The notes below the pieces were generated by a model. The model worked only from the letters and a program-made list of their open reading frames with translations, did not search any database and had not been told where the DNA came from. From Fluviicola sp. (GTDB lineage Bacteria; Bacteroidota; Bacteroidia; Flavobacteriales_D; Crocinitomicaceae), in contig NZ_JASLCN010000421.1 in assembly GCF_030151805.1 (NCBI RefSeq), positions 1 to 6,478 of the forward strand: a stretch of 6,478 bases of DNA, written 5' to 3'. The number at the start of each line of letters is the position of its first letter. Within the stretch, counting starts at the first letter, position 1. Positions 5,766 through 6,478 of the stretch are shown piece by piece. The translations under genes were made by a program, and so were the position numbers.

Positions 5766-6478
5766 ATGAGTCTATTGACAGTTGGAAGTGTGGCTTTTGA
5801 TGCGATCGAAACACCATTCGGAAAAACAGATAAAATTGTAGGTGGAGCAGGAACGTTTATTGCACTGTCTGCATCAAACTTTATAAAGGACCAGCGAATT
5901 GTTTCGGTGGTCGGAGAAGATTTCCCGCAGGAAACCCTGGATCTTTTGGCTTCCAAAGGAGTTGCGCTTGAAGGATTGCAAATCAAAAAAGGCGAGAAAA
6001 CATTCTTCTGGTCGGGTCGTTACCACAATGACATGAATTCCAGAGATACTTTGGTAACAGAATTGAATGTATTGGGTGATTTCGATCCGATCATTCCTGA
6101 ATCTTACCAGGGAGCAGAATATTTGATGTTGGGGAATTTGAGTCCGCAGGTACAGCGCCAGGTGATTGAGCGTTTGACGAAGAGACCTAAATTGATTGCG
6201 ATGGATACCATGAATTTCTGGATGGATATCGCATTGGATGATTTGAAGCAAACACTGACAATGATCGATGTGTTGATCATTAATGACGAAGAAGCGCGCC
6301 AATTATCGGGAGAATACTCATTGGTGAAAGCCAGCCGTGTGATTCGCAACATGGGCCCAAAAACATTGATCATTAAAAAAGGAGAACACGGAGCATTATT
6401 GTTCCAGGACGATAAAGTATTCTTTGCTCCGGCATTGCCATTGGAAGATGTATTCGATCCAACAGGAGCAGGAGATAC
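5766..6478 (+). CDS. PfkB-family carbohydrate kinase, 3' end beyond window
   Basis: The gene reads from ATG at 5766 to the window edge without a stop: 237 complete codons plus two bases. It starts MSLLTVGSVAFDAIETPFG and continues with GGAGTFIALSA (26-36), the ribokinase-fold region that binds the sugar, and VVGEDF (48-53). NDEEARQLSG (173-182) matches the NxxE region that helps bind Mg-phosphate. The last codons spell DPTGAGD (231-237), the PfkB signature 2, with Asp237 the expected catalytic base. The two leftover bases (AC) encode the Thr that usually follows. Family members are about 300 residues, so about 60-70 are missing. The family phosphorylates sugars, nucleosides or related alcohols with ATP in the cytosol. 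The substrate cannot be told from this part: it is not a clear ribokinase, fructokinase or adenosine kinase. It is transcribed divergently from the VWD gene and has its own likely promoter. Confidence 0.9.
   Translation, partial: MSLLTVGSVAFDAIETPFGKTDKIVGGAGTFIALSASNFIKDQRIVSVVGEDFPQETLDLLASKGVALEGLQIKKGEKTFFWSGRYHNDMNSRDTLVTELNVLGDFDPIIPESYQGAEYLMLGNLSPQVQRQVIERLTKRPKLIAMDTMNFWMDIALDDLKQTLTMIDVLIINDEEARQLSGEYSLVKASRVIRNMGPKTLIIKKGEHGALLFQDDKVFFAPALPLEDVFDPTGAGD

Noticed and set aside
5874..6302. 142-codon minus-strand open frame and neighbouring frames at 5732-5986 and 6104-6373
   Set aside because: They are antisense to the clear PfkB coding sequence, mutually overlapping and without domain-like composition.

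Overview
The window looks like a chromosomal segment of a Bacteroidota bacterium, probably of the Flavobacteriales. The reasons are AT-leaning intergenic DNA, start codons without Shine-Dalgarno sequences, a perfect TAnnTTTG-type -7 promoter element ahead of two genes, and protein types common in that phylum. Genus-level placement (for example a Fluviicola-like Crocinitomicaceae member) would be a guess. I see no mobile element, CRISPR array, tRNA, rRNA or recognisable defence system.

Layout, left to right. Positions 1-116 are intergenic and hold a C/G-rich hairpin-forming repeat. Three genes then lie on the minus strand: a MarC-family membrane protein (117-779), a large AsmA-like inner-membrane-anchored periplasmic protein (863-3541), and a secreted protein with a von Willebrand factor type D (VWD) domain and a long Pro/Thr-rich tail (3674-5551). 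The VWD gene ends in a textbook intrinsic terminator (3643-3670), so it is transcribed apart from the asmA-like gene. The asmA-like and marC genes are 83 bases apart and may be cotranscribed. A 214-base divergent intergenic region (5552-5765) separates the VWD gene from a plus-strand PfkB-family carbohydrate kinase (5766 onward). The window edge cuts that gene right after its catalytic aspartate.

The four genes do not form an obvious pathway. Two concern the cell envelope (MarC, AsmA-like), one is exported (VWD protein) and one is cytosolic metabolism (PfkB). The most notable points are the VWD protein's architecture (bacterial VWD lacking the cysteine of the GLCGN-type motif, a two-cysteine segment after it, and a low-complexity tail with no recognisable sorting signal), a possible leaderless asmA-like transcript, and two small intergenic repeat structures. 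I found no convincing new multi-gene system.
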